Positions 27,258-36,374 of a stretch of DNA of 41,373 nt are shown here, in pieces (position 1 is the first letter of the stretch; each line of letters opens with the position of its first letter). The stretch lies in contig JABUFA010000034.1 of assembly GCA_013314755.1 (NCBI GenBank), forward strand, positions 1-41,373, read 5' to 3'. Made by a program: the position numbers and the translations under genes. The notes beneath the pieces are model-generated. The model had not been told where the DNA came from and searched no databases. It saw only the letters and a list, made by a program, of their open reading frames with translations. The stretch is from Chthonomonadia bacterium (GTDB lineage: Bacteria; Armatimonadota; HRBIN16).

Positions 27258-28578
27258 CTATGTCATGTAAAAATGCCGTTGGTAGCACAGGTGGTCCGCA
27301 GCGCCGAACGGGCGCTTCATATACTGCTTCGCCAGCTTGTGCACCCGAACACCAAGCCAATCATAACGGTCCCTCTCGCTTAACGCCCTTTTGTAACATT
27401 CTATCGCCTCGTTACGGCTTCCTTCCATATCGTAGCAGAAACCGCACACCAGCCACGCCAGCGAGTGTGATACCACATCTTCAGGGGATTGAGATTGCAA
27501 TACCTCCTGCAATTGCTGGCGACACTCCTGCCAGTTACCCAACAAGAAATGGATGTAGGCTCTGCCTTTCGTATCCAAGCACGCCTCGCCATAGAGGGAG
27601 ACGTAAGTCTGTTCCTCTTCTATGGCTTTCAACAGCAGTTTGTTACCGTAAGCAGTTTGCACCCGCCAGTAATGTCGAACTCGTGGTAGGTCGTCGGTAA
27701 AAGTCTCCTGAATCCCCAGCAGATAACTGTGCCATTCCATCGTCGCTTCATAAAGCGTCTTCCCAAAGTGCCGTGTGAACTCCCGATCCATGTCGCCATA
27801 CGATGTATCCGACGCAAATCGCCGGAAAGTTTCCCAGCCGAACTGTTTCAGCAGAAAATTCGTGAAGCTGCCAGATAATAAATAGTGCTGCAATGCGGAG
27901 CCAAAATGACGAAAGGTTGTTTCGTCCAGCAAATAAGGGCTGGACCGTCCACCCTTCCAGAAGCAAAGCCAGCGCGTGAAGGTCAACAGGCTTCCCCCTG
28001 TATGTGCCCGCTATCGCCTCCGCCAAACCTTCCTCCACGCAAGCGGGACTGTTTATCTTCCATGTTGTCCAGCCGCGCCTCAGGTGAACGAGCTCGTGCC
28101 TGGCAGTCTCCTGAAGGTCCGAAAGGTCTTCATCCGAAGGAACCCGTAGTACCACAGTGCCCGGCAGGGAAGATGCAGTGTTGTACGAAGCAAACTTAGA
28201 GTCACTCAGAGCCGGCACTACGATGTACGGTCTGAGCCAGGGTTTACCCAGCTGGGAGATCACGTGTTGAAAGGCGTCATCAAAAACGTCCGCAAGATGT
28301 TTAGCGTCCACCAGGTGGGAGATTCCCCGCGCTACCAGCACTGTGACGAACCTACCTTGATACCTCTTCGCTAACAGCATGGCTTTCAGCATTACCAGCA
28401 GGTAATCCCTCAGCCAATAGAGCCAGATAAGCACAAGAATCAGCAACAGGTGGTACAGCCCACCAAAGGCGGCGAAAAGCGCGTAAATAAGAACCGCTGC
28501 CAGTGCCAGATATCTTATCAACCACCATATTAGGTGAACCGCCTGCCATACCAGCAGAAGCAAAATCCGCAACAGCAT
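27258..28578 (-). pseudogene. frameshifted membrane metalloprotease (HELVH, M1/MA-like)
   Basis: Two frames together make one protein. The first frame (28578 down to about 27950) has two or three membrane segments (1-65), then a gluzincin-like domain with HELVH (161-165) and, 17-18 residues later, VEEGLAEAIAG with the third ligand Glu. It then becomes unlike any protein (RNNLSSFWLRIAA). The other frame continues from about 27960 with LLSGSFTNFLLKQFGWETF, the usual C-terminal part of such domains, and a TPR-like end. The shift is +1 (one extra base, or two lost) and lies between about 27990 and 27910. Joined length would be about 440 aa. Start ATG 28578 lies three bases after the UroD-like gene stop. 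It may be a true pseudogene, an assembly error, or recoded. Confidence 0.7.
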
Positions 28579-28581
28579 GTC

Positions 28582-29844
28582 CTACACCGACTCTGCCTCC
28601 TCCTTCGCTATCTGAACCCAGCGCACCACCCGCTGAGGGTCGTTGCGAATGGTGTGGCAGTCCTTCATGATAATCTCCACGCGGCAGTCGTTCTTCCGAA
28701 GCGAGCGCAACCCCTCGCGCAGGGTTTGCCGAACTCGCTGTTCGTCGAATTCGCCCTCTGCCAGCACGCCCGGATGCGGCTTCCACGAGAAGATGTAGCA
28801 GTTCCCCAATCGTTCCGCCATCGCCTCCACGTTGACCCATGGCGACATGGATACCCGGCGCAACCGCGGAAAACGCTCCACCACGTGCCAGCGGCTGTCC
28901 AGCGGCTCGCAACAGCCATAGCAGTTCAGCCCGAAACGCTCCAGCAGGGAGTACTGATACGGGAAGATGAACTCTTCAAACATCTCAGGCGAGATGCCCA
29001 CGGTCTCCTGGCTTTCGGCGAACCCCCACATGTCTATGGGGCGCACATGACCGTTGAAATCGGGCTGGGGCAGTTCATGCGTCCACCCGAAGCCGCCCGA
29101 ACCGACGTACGTGCCGTCGTTGTTCAGGTAAAGCAAGCTGTTTCGCTCCAGAAAATCCAGCCGCGCCATGTGCCCATCGCGCAGAAAAGCCATCAGCCTG
29201 TGCACACCATCCGGGTTGTCCACCATGTCGTACATCGCCTGCTCCAGCCCACGCAGCATGACCAGCGTCTGCGTCATGCCGAACGACCACCACCAGCTGG
29301 TTTTGAGTCGCACCGTCAGAATGTCACCGAACGTCTCCTGCGCTACCTGCAGAACCGCCTCGGTCGCCTCGTAGTCCACCGTAATCTGCGGGAAGCGCAG
29401 CTTGTCCATATCGTCGTAGCTTTTCAACGGTGCCTCCCACCGCCACGCTCCGCCCTTCTCGCCGCCGATGCGGGTCTCACGCAAACCCCAGTCGGTTTCC
29501 GTATACACGTGCCCCACGTTGAAGTAAGGCTCTATCACCCTGTCGTCGCGCATCTGCGTGCCCCAGAAAATCTCGCGACGCAGATGCCACTCCCACCCCC
29601 TGGCAAGTCCACCTTCGCACCTAAACTGGTCGGGAGTGAGGATTTCGTTCCAGCCGTTTTCGGGGTCGCAGAAGACAAGAGGGCGTGTTGGCTCCAGCGC
29701 GTTGTGGCGATACCACAGGTCGCGCTTTTCCTCCTCTATCGGGCGCGCAGACAGCTCGGCAACCTGCTTCGCCAGCTCACGCAGGATTCGGCGGTCGTTC
29801 TGGCTGATGAAGAATCTCGTTCTGGTGGTGGTCTGTTCTGACAT
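28582..29844 (-). CDS. uroporphyrinogen decarboxylase-like (UroD/MtaA fold) protein
   Basis: A 420-aa TIM-barrel of the URO-D family, longer than HemE (about 350 aa) and without the HemE N-terminal RQAGR-type motif, so it is not the heme enzyme. The family also includes MtaA/MtbA methyltransferases that move methyl groups from corrinoid proteins. A cysteine cluster NCYGCCEP (Cys308, Cys311, Cys312) lies where methyltransferases have the zinc-binding HxCG motif. The C-terminal part (SWKPHPGVLAEGEFDEQRV) is typical of homologues in Armatimonadota and Lentisphaerae. It is preceded by GGAGGT and followed at once by the frameshifted protease. A demethylase or sugar-ether role is speculation. Confidence 0.85.
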   Translation of the reverse strand: MSEQTTTRTRFFISQNDRRILRELAKQVAELSARPIEEEKRDLWYRHNALEPTRPLVFCDPENGWNEILTPDQFRCEGGLARGWEWHLRREIFWGTQMRDDRVIEPYFNVGHVYTETDWGLRETRIGGEKGGAWRWEAPLKSYDDMDKLRFPQITVDYEATEAVLQVAQETFGDILTVRLKTSWWWSFGMTQTLVMLRGLEQAMYDMVDNPDGVHRLMAFLRDGHMARLDFLERNSLLYLNNDGTYVGSGGFGWTHELPQPDFNGHVRPIDMWGFAESQETVGISPEMFEEFIFPYQYSLLERFGLNCYGCCEPLDSRWHVVERFPRLRRVSMSPWVNVEAMAERLGNCYIFSWKPHPGVLAEGEFDEQRVRQTLREGLRSLRKNDCRVEIIMKDCHTIRNDPQRVVRWVQIAKEEAESV

Positions 29845-29853
29845 GATTGTTCT

Positions 29854-30933
29854 CTACCTCCGTCGGCGCAACGCCAGCAATGCGACACCGCCCAGCAACA
29901 CCAGCCCCGATGCCGGCTCGGGTACCGGCTGTGCCAGTATCACGCTCCAGTAGCGCACCCCGCCGATGTCTTCACGGGTGACCCACACCAGCTCGCCCCG
30001 GTCGTTCAGCGCAATGCGGAAACTGCGTGTGGTTCCGCTGTTGTTGGTCAGGGGTATCAGCGTGCCGTCCGCCAGCAGGTGCACATCGTATTTCTGGAAC
30101 AGGATAGCCTGCTCGTATGCCACCCAGCCGAGGTTGTTGATGTCGGGGAAGCTGCTGGCGGCGTTGCCCGTGTTGTTCGTCAGCGGGACGACCCCCGTCG
30201 CCTCCGACCACATTTCAATGTTCCAGTTACTGCCGTTATGGTGCATCCACACCACCTGACCGTTATCATTGAGGTCGGGCGAGGAGTAGTCGTCGCCGAC
30301 GGTGTTCCCGGTCAGGTCGCGGTATGCCCGCATGTCGTCCACATGCGCCAGATAGATTTGCGGGTTCATCTCGCTGTCCACCGCGTTCCAAACCACTTCG
30401 CCCCGATTGTTGATGCGCGGGTTCTGGCTGTCGAAGTCCGCCCAGCTGGTCAAGTTCACGGGAGCGCTGTCGCCGGGCTTCCACAGGTAGATGTCCTGAT
30501 AGCCCGTCATGTTATTCGTCCCGGTGGTCACAACCCAGCCCGAGTCGTTGATGTCGGGCGCACCAAAGCCCACCGAGCCGTCACTGCGGGTAATGTTGGT
30601 GATGATGCCGCTCTCCCACAGCACCACGTCGGACACGGAGCCATCATCGTAGCGCCAGACAATCTGGTTGCGGTTGTTGAGGCGGGGATAGGTGTTCAGT
30701 CGCCACTGTTCGCCCGCGCTGAGGCGGCGCACCTGCGTGCCGTCGTACAGCCACACATCCGAGCGCGTGAAGTCGCCCTCCGACCACACAATCCAGCCGT
30801 TGTTGTTGATGTGCACCGACTGTACCGAGTTCGTGTGGCGGTAGATGACCTGAGTGCGAAATATCGGCTGGGAGGTTGCCCGCAAACACGCCAGCAACAG
30901 CCCCGCCGCCACTGCACACGCCAGAATACGCAC
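29854..30933 (-). CDS. PEP-CTERM protein with a seven-repeat beta-propeller
   Basis: A 359-aa exported protein. It has a signal peptide (about 1-21; ILACAVAAGLLLACLRATS), then seven repeats of 40-50 residues around (I/L)-N-(N/D)-x-G-x-(I/V)-V-W (for example INNNGWIVWSE, INNRGEVVWNA, LNDNGQVVWMH), which fits a seven-bladed propeller. The end is a PEP-CTERM sorting signal: VPEPASG, a hydrophobic stretch and RRRR at the last positions. Exosortase should therefore cleave it and attach it to the surface or to exopolysaccharide. The start is GTG at 30933 with AAGGAGGAG upstream. It lies nine bases before the UroD-like gene. Confidence 0.9.
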   Translation of the reverse strand: MRILACAVAAGLLLACLRATSQPIFRTQVIYRHTNSVQSVHINNNGWIVWSEGDFTRSDVWLYDGTQVRRLSAGEQWRLNTYPRLNNRNQIVWRYDDGSVSDVVLWESGIITNITRSDGSVGFGAPDINDSGWVVTTGTNNMTGYQDIYLWKPGDSAPVNLTSWADFDSQNPRINNRGEVVWNAVDSEMNPQIYLAHVDDMRAYRDLTGNTVGDDYSSPDLNDNGQVVWMHHNGSNWNIEMWSEATGVVPLTNNTGNAASSFPDINNLGWVAYEQAILFQKYDVHLLADGTLIPLTNNSGTTRSFRIALNDRGELVWVTREDIGGVRYWSVILAQPVPEPASGLVLLGGVALLALRRRR

Positions 30934-30972
30934 TGCGTATCTCCTCCTTTCTTGATGATTCCAAGTAGCAGG

Positions 30973-32250
30973 CTACACCCACCTGATGCCGATGTCCGTC
31001 CGGTAGTGCATGTACTCAAAGCGAATACATCGCACCGCGTCGTAGGCTCGTCCTCGCGCCTGAGCCAGCGTATCGCCCAGCGCAGTGACGCCCAGCACAC
31101 GCCCTCCGGCAGTGACAATCCTGTCCCCCTCTTTGCGCGTGCCGGCATGGAACACCACACACTCGGGCACCTGAGACGCCTCGTCCAGCCCCTCAATCGG
31201 GAAGCCCGTCTCGTACTTGCCCGGATAGCCTCCAGAGGCAATTACCACACATACCGCGTAGCGGGGCTTCCACTGCAGAGTAATCTCGTCCAGACGACAC
31301 TCCACCGCCGCCTGCATCACTTCCACAAGGTCGTTCTCCAGCAGGGGCAAAACCGCCTGCGTCTCCGGGTCGCCAAACCGCACGTTAAACTCCAGCGTCT
31401 TCACACCTTCCTGCGTGACCATCGTGCCCGCGTAAAGCACCCCTCGGAAGGGAATGCCCGCATCACGAGTGGCGCGGATGGCGGGATGGATAATCTGCTC
31501 CATCGCCTGCCTCTGCAGTTCGGGCGTCACCAGGCGCAGCGGACAGATACTGCCCATACCACCCGTGTTTGCGCCCCGGTCGTTATCCAGAGCGCGTTTG
31601 TAGTCCTGCACCGGCGGCATCGGCAGAGCGGTGGCGCCATCGGTAAACGCCATCAGCGAGGCTTCCTCCCCGCTCAACACCTCTTCAACCACCACCCGTG
31701 CCCCAGCCTCTCCCAGCACGCGCTCCTCCATCAGCGAACGGATGACCTCCAGCGCTTCGTCCATCTGGTGCACCACAAAGACGCCTTTTCCCGCCGCCTC
31801 GCCGTCTGCCTTAATCACCAGCCCCGGCGCCCCTTCACGAAAACGCTGGTGCACATACATCGCCGCTGCCTGGGGGTCGCTGAAGGCAGAGAAGTCGGCA
31901 GTTGGAATGTGATAGCGGCGCATGACCTCTTTCGCGTAAACCTTGCTTCCTTCCAGACGCGCTGGCTCTTTGCTGGGACCGAACACCGCCAGCCCGCGTC
32001 TCTCAAAGACGTCCACCACACCGGCAATCAGCGGCGACTCGGGACCGACCACCGTCAGGTCCACATGATTGCGCTCGGCAAAATCCGCAAGCCTTTCGAT
32101 GTCGGTTGCTTTCAACGCAACGCACTCCGCCAGTTCGGCGATGCCGGCGTTGCCCGGCGCCGCGTAGATTTTACTCACCTTCGGGCTCTGCGCGATTTTC
32201 CACACCAGAGCGTGCTCGCGCCCGCCCCCACCTATCACCAGTATTTTCAC
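30973..32250 (-). CDS. purD: phosphoribosylamine-glycine ligase
   Basis: PurD makes GAR from phosphoribosylamine, glycine and ATP in purine synthesis. The 425-aa ATP-grasp protein has the N-terminal motif VIGGGGREHAL, VVGPESPLIAG, FGPSKEPARLEGSK, the ATP-binding IKADGEAAGKGV, and the C-terminal NVRFGDPETQAVLP with metal-binding Glu and Asn. Its start is GTG at 32250, directly after the dnaB stop and inside a GGAGGAG leader. The PEP-CTERM gene follows 39 bases later. Confidence 0.96.
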   Translation of the reverse strand: MKILVIGGGGREHALVWKIAQSPKVSKIYAAPGNAGIAELAECVALKATDIERLADFAERNHVDLTVVGPESPLIAGVVDVFERRGLAVFGPSKEPARLEGSKVYAKEVMRRYHIPTADFSAFSDPQAAAMYVHQRFREGAPGLVIKADGEAAGKGVFVVHQMDEALEVIRSLMEERVLGEAGARVVVEEVLSGEEASLMAFTDGATALPMPPVQDYKRALDNDRGANTGGMGSICPLRLVTPELQRQAMEQIIHPAIRATRDAGIPFRGVLYAGTMVTQEGVKTLEFNVRFGDPETQAVLPLLENDLVEVMQAAVECRLDEITLQWKPRYAVCVVIASGGYPGKYETGFPIEGLDEASQVPECVVFHAGTRKEGDRIVTAGGRVLGVTALGDTLAQARGRAYDAVRCIRFEYMHYRTDIGIRWV

Positions 32251-32253
32251 TCT

Positions 32254-33648
32254 TTACTCCTCCCGGTAACGCTCCAGCGGGACAAACCGGGCGTAGTCGG
32301 GCTTGAACCCCACACGCACCGTGCCCGTTGGACCGTTTCGCTGTTTGGCGATAATGATTTCGGCTTCCTCTACCCGCCCCTCCTCGCGAGGCATCGTGCC
32401 CGCGTCAACGTCCTCGGAAGACACCGCCTCCTTCATCGCGTAGTACTCCGGGCGATAGATGAAAGCCACCACGTCTGCCTCCGCCTCAATGGAGCCGCTT
32501 TCGCGCAGGTCCGAGAGCATGGGACGCTTGTTCTCGCGGTGCTCCACCGCGCGGGAGAGCTGCGACAGGGCGATAATCGGTACCCGAAGCTCCCGCGCCA
32601 GCCCCTTCAGCGCGCGAGCGATGTCGGAAATCTCCTGCGTGCGGTTCTCGGAGCGGCGGTGACTGCGCATCAGCTGCAGATAGTCCACAATCACCAGGTC
32701 CAGCCCATGCTCGGCTCGCAGACGCCGACACTTTGCCCGCATCTCCAGCGCGGAAACGTCGGGCGTGTCGTCGATGAAAATCTTCGCCTCCCACAGGTCC
32801 TGTATCGCGCGGGATATCTTGTTCCAGGCAGTTTCGGGCAGCATCCCCAACCGCAAACGATGGGCGTTCACCTCCGCCTGTGAGCAAATCATGCGCTGAA
32901 CCAGCTGCTCTTTGGACATCTCCAGACTGAAGATAGCCACCGTCTTCTTCTCGTGAAGGGCAACATGCTCGCCGATGTTCAAACAGAGGCTGGTCTTGCC
33001 CATACTCGGTCGCGCGGCGATGATAATGAGGTCGGACGGCTGTAAGCCTGCGGTTACGTAGTCCAGCTCGCGAAAGCCGGTGCTCAGCCCCGTGACGAGC
33101 TTGCGCTCGTGATAGAAGGCTTCAAAGCGGTCAAACGCCTCGCCCAGCAGGGGACGGATGCTTTCAAAGCCCTTGCCAATGCGCCGCTGAGCCACCCGAT
33201 AGATGGCGCTTTCCGCCCGGTCGGTGACATCGGCGATGGTCAGCGGCTCCTCCTCGTCCGTGGCCGCCGCCATGTGGATAATCTCCTGAGCCGCCTCTAT
33301 CAGCCGCCGCCGGATGGCGTACTCTTCCACGATGCTGGCATAGTAGTCCACGTTCGCCGCGCTGGGCACGCTGTCGATGAGAGTGGTCAGATATGCAACG
33401 CCGCCCACGTCCTCCAGCTTGCCCCGCCGCTGAAGCTCCTCGCTGACCGTCACCAGGTCCGCCGGCTCGTTACGGCTGGAAAGCGTGACCAGCACGTCGA
33501 AAATGACCCTGTGCGCCTCCCGATAGAAATCCTCGGGCGCGAGGAACTCGCTGACGCGCTCGATGGCGGTGCCATCGATCATCATCGAGCCAAGTGTGGC
33601 TATCTCTGCATCCAGATTGTGCGGCAGGGTGCGCAGGAGCTCGCTCAT
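32254..33648 (-). CDS. dnaB: replicative DNA helicase DnaB
   Basis: DnaB unwinds DNA at the replication fork. The 464-aa protein has the N-terminal domain (PHNLDAEIATLGSMMID), linker, and RecA-like ATPase domain with Walker A ARPSMGKTS (about 212-220), FSLEMSKEQLVQRM and DYLQLM. The last part (ALSQLSRAVEHRENKRPMLS, then DLRESGSIEAEADVV) is standard. There is no intein. The ATG at 33648 has AGGAAG upstream; a longer frame to 33690 lacks a good Shine-Dalgarno. It follows rplI, the usual neighbour in many bacteria. Confidence 0.96.
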   Translation of the reverse strand: MSELLRTLPHNLDAEIATLGSMMIDGTAIERVSEFLAPEDFYREAHRVIFDVLVTLSSRNEPADLVTVSEELQRRGKLEDVGGVAYLTTLIDSVPSAANVDYYASIVEEYAIRRRLIEAAQEIIHMAAATDEEEPLTIADVTDRAESAIYRVAQRRIGKGFESIRPLLGEAFDRFEAFYHERKLVTGLSTGFRELDYVTAGLQPSDLIIIAARPSMGKTSLCLNIGEHVALHEKKTVAIFSLEMSKEQLVQRMICSQAEVNAHRLRLGMLPETAWNKISRAIQDLWEAKIFIDDTPDVSALEMRAKCRRLRAEHGLDLVIVDYLQLMRSHRRSENRTQEISDIARALKGLARELRVPIIALSQLSRAVEHRENKRPMLSDLRESGSIEAEADVVAFIYRPEYYAMKEAVSSEDVDAGTMPREEGRVEEAEIIIAKQRNGPTGTVRVGFKPDYARFVPLERYREE

Positions 33649-33706
33649 GCGTACTTCCTGTCCACCCTGGCGGTCCGAATTCCTTCTCATGGAATCACAC
33701 CACGCT

Positions 33707-34174
33707 TCACGCAGAGGTCTCCTGCGGTACCACTTCCACCTTCAGCGTCAGATGGACATCGTGGTGCAGATGCAGAGCGACTTCGTAATCGCCCAGCGAC
33801 TTAATCGGTTCCAGCAGGGCGATTTTGCGTTTATCCACCTTCACATGATACTGCTGAGCAATCGCGTCGGCAATGTGCTGAGCGGTTACCGCGCCGAACA
33901 GTTTGGTCGTGTTCTTGCCGGCGTGCGCCTTCACCGTTACCGTCTTGCCTCTCAGCATCTCCGCTACCTGTTTTGCCTCCTGTGCCGCCTTTTCGGCGCG
34001 TTGTGCCTCCTGGCGCTGGCGCAGTTCCACGTTCTTCAACGTGCCCTTATTTGCCTCTATCGCCAGCCCACGCGGAAAAAGGTAGTTGCGTGCATAACCC
34101 TCTGACACGCTGACCACCTCGCCGTGCTTGCCCAACGAGGGTACATCGCGGGTCAGTATCACCTTCATTGCCAT
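33707..34174 (-). CDS. rplI: 50S ribosomal protein L9
   Basis: L9 binds 23S rRNA and extends from the ribosome. The 155-aa protein has the N-terminal signature (VILTRDVPSLGKHGEVVSV, then GYARNYLFPRGLA) and the long central helix and C-terminal domain with KLFGAVTAQHIADAI. GGAGGAGG lies nine bases before the ATG at 34174; an ATG at 34168 is equally possible. The neighbours are mlaD upstream and dnaB downstream. Confidence 0.96.
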   Translation of the reverse strand: MAMKVILTRDVPSLGKHGEVVSVSEGYARNYLFPRGLAIEANKGTLKNVELRQRQEAQRAEKAAQEAKQVAEMLRGKTVTVKAHAGKNTTKLFGAVTAQHIADAIAQQYHVKVDKRKIALLEPIKSLGDYEVALHLHHDVHLTLKVEVVPQETSA

Positions 34175-34197
34175 CTCCAGTTTCCTCCTCCTGTATA

Positions 34198-35580
34198 TTA
34201 GCGCACTAACTGCAATCCCAGCACCGGCTCGTTGCGGCTGAACAGGCTATCTATCCCCACCCAGAGGCTCCAGTCGTTGCCCAGATACAGCTTCGCCTTC
34301 GCGTTCAGCTGCGGGTCGTTCGGATTAAACAGGTCACCGCGAATCTGCAGGTTGGGCTTTACCTGCCAGCTCAACCCAACGCCCGGCTTGGAAGCATATA
34401 ATCCATAGCGTAAATCCAGATTCGGCGCAAGACCAAACCCGTACTGCAGAATAATCTTGTTGCTCTCCGTCACGTCATATACGCCCAGGTCCACAAAGCG
34501 GTCGTCGCGGTAGGGAAAGGTCAGCGTGATGTCGGTACGAAACATGCTTTCCCTCACCATCCCGTACACGTCCAGCGCTACCCCCACCGGTCTCAGGGAG
34601 AGGCGCGGTGGCTGTATCAGCCGCTCCACGAAGCGGTTCACTTTTTCGGTCGCCTGTTTCGCTTCGGTGAGCGTTGCCCGGGCTTCTGCGACCGTCGCAC
34701 GAATATTCTCGCGCAGCTCCTCGTCGCCTGTGTACTTGCCGATGTCCTCCGCAATACGGTTCATCTTGACGCTGAGCGCATTCAGCTCGCGGGCTACGCC
34801 GCGCAGGTCCTGCTGGAGCTGCTCATCGCTGACGAAACGGTCAAAGCTTTCGGTAGCATGTTGTGCCGTGCGCACCAGCTCGCGCGACTGTTCCAGCAAG
34901 CCCTGCAGGTCTTCCACCACCTGCGGAAGCATCCGCGTGGAGCGACGAGTATCCTGTACCACCGCGTCAAACGACCGTCCTGCGCTGGCAAGCAGTTTCT
35001 GCGCCTGGTCCACCACCGCCGTCAGCCGCGCCGACGCCTGCTCCACGTTCCTTAGCGTCTGCTTGATGCTCGCCTGCATCTCTGCGTCCCGGTACATATC
35101 AATCAACGCACTGGCGGAGCGCACCAGCTTCTGCACCTCCTGCAGTGCTTCCTGAGCGACCGGCGCGAGGTCGCTGAGGCCCGGCTCTTTGGTGCCGCGG
35201 ATTTCGGTGCCCTCTCCCGCGCTTGTGGACGACCTGCCCGGGATCAGCGCAATCAGCTTATCCACCCCCGCGATGCCGGGCGACATCACCACCGCCGTCG
35301 AGTCCTCGGGGATGACCACATCCTTGCGCACAGCCATCCGCACGCGAGCTCGAAGGTCTGGCGTCAGCCATACTTTTTCCACCTCGCCGACCTCCACACC
35401 GGCGAGGTACACCCGCGCCTGCTCTCGGATGCCCAGCGCGTCGGGAAACACCGCCTCTATATGGTACACCTGCCGCGCCGCCAGCGCACCGCGCAGGTAG
35501 ATGACCGTCACCACTATCCAGATAGTGGACAGGATGATGGTTGAACCGACCAGCAACACCGCCTTGCGCGAGGTAATCAT
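34198..35580 (-). CDS. mlaD: MlaD-like MCE protein with a C-terminal beta-rich domain
   Basis: A 460-aa protein of the MCE family, the periplasmic lipid-binding part of the Mla/YrbD transporter. It has one N-terminal membrane segment (about 8-30), an MCE domain at about 38-115 (VYHIEAVFPDALGIREQARV, then YLAGVEVGEVEKVWL), a long coiled-coil region (about 140-310), and a C-terminal part (about 330-460) of alternating strands (DLRYGLYASKPGVGLSW, then WSLWVGIDSLFSR) that ends in VLGLQLVR, as if it were beta-barrel-like or a beta-sheet at the outer membrane. E. coli MlaD has only 183 aa. It overlaps mlaF by four bases (ATGA). Confidence 0.9.
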   Translation of the reverse strand: MITSRKAVLLVGSTIILSTIWIVVTVIYLRGALAARQVYHIEAVFPDALGIREQARVYLAGVEVGEVEKVWLTPDLRARVRMAVRKDVVIPEDSTAVVMSPGIAGVDKLIALIPGRSSTSAGEGTEIRGTKEPGLSDLAPVAQEALQEVQKLVRSASALIDMYRDAEMQASIKQTLRNVEQASARLTAVVDQAQKLLASAGRSFDAVVQDTRRSTRMLPQVVEDLQGLLEQSRELVRTAQHATESFDRFVSDEQLQQDLRGVARELNALSVKMNRIAEDIGKYTGDEELRENIRATVAEARATLTEAKQATEKVNRFVERLIQPPRLSLRPVGVALDVYGMVRESMFRTDITLTFPYRDDRFVDLGVYDVTESNKIILQYGFGLAPNLDLRYGLYASKPGVGLSWQVKPNLQIRGDLFNPNDPQLNAKAKLYLGNDWSLWVGIDSLFSRNEPVLGLQLVR

Positions 35581-36374
35581 CGGTCATGCTCCTGTATCAC
35601 TGCCGTTTGACCATCCCGTATGATACCACCGGCTTGCAGGAAGCGGCGCACCACCGGATTGGTATCCGCGCGCAACTCCTCCGGCGAGCCGCACGCAACA
35701 ATCTGCCCTTCGTGAAGCATGGCAACCCTGTCTGCGATGTGAAACACGCTGATAATATCGTGCGAAACCACCAGCGAGGTCACCTTCAGGCGCCGGGTGG
35801 TATCCACAATCAGCCTGTCAATGGTTTCCGCCATGATGGGGTCCAACCCTGCCGTCGGCTCATCGTAAAGCACGATTCGGGGGTTCATCGCCAGCGCACG
35901 CGCCAGCCCTACCCGCTTCTGCATCCCTCCCGACAGCTGCGCGGGATACAGCTTCTCCGTGCCAGCCATACCAACCATTTCCAGCCGCTGACGCACGATT
36001 TTCGCCACTTCCTCCTCCCGACGTGTGATGTGCCGGCGCACCCCGAACGCCACATTATCGTAAACCGTCAGCGAATCGAACAGCGCCGCATACTGGAACA
36101 CCAGCCCAACCTGCTTGCGAACAGGGGTCAACGCTGTCTCCGACAACCGCGAGATTTCCACATCACCTATCCATATCTCTCCACGCTGGGGCTTAATCAG
36201 CCCGCCCACCAGCTTCAACAGCGTCGTTTTCCCACAACCCGAAGGTCCCATGATGGCGAATATCTCGCCGGCACGCACCTCCAGAGAAACCCCTTTGAGC
36301 ACCCACCGTGAGTCCACCTCATACCACACATCTACCACACGCACTGCGCTTTGTGCGCCCGATTGCTCCGTCAT
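35577..36374 (-). CDS. mlaF: Mla lipid transport ATPase MlaF
   Basis: The ATPase of the MlaEFD transporter on the cytoplasmic face. The 265-aa protein has Walker A GPSGCGKTT, Q-loop FQYAALFDSLTVYDNV, signature LSGGMQKRVGLARAL, Walker B VLYDEPTAGLDP and the switch His in VVSHD. The ATG at 36374 overlaps the mlaE stop (ATGA); the frame is open further to 36506 but that part lies in mlaE. GGTGGGCG lies just upstream. Confidence 0.95.
   Translation of the reverse strand: MTEQSGAQSAVRVVDVWYEVDSRWVLKGVSLEVRAGEIFAIMGPSGCGKTTLLKLVGGLIKPQRGEIWIGDVEISRLSETALTPVRKQVGLVFQYAALFDSLTVYDNVAFGVRRHITRREEEVAKIVRQRLEMVGMAGTEKLYPAQLSGGMQKRVGLARALAMNPRIVLYDEPTAGLDPIMAETIDRLIVDTTRRLKVTSLVVSHDIISVFHIADRVAMLHEGQIVACGSPEELRADTNPVVRRFLQAGGIIRDGQTAVIQEHDR

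Noticed and set aside
30079-32883. A very long open frame (934 codons) on the plus strand
   Set aside because: It is antisense to the PEP-CTERM, purD and dnaB genes, which have clear motifs. Its product is rich in His, Arg and Val with low complexity and no recognisable domain, as expected for the complement of GC-rich codons.
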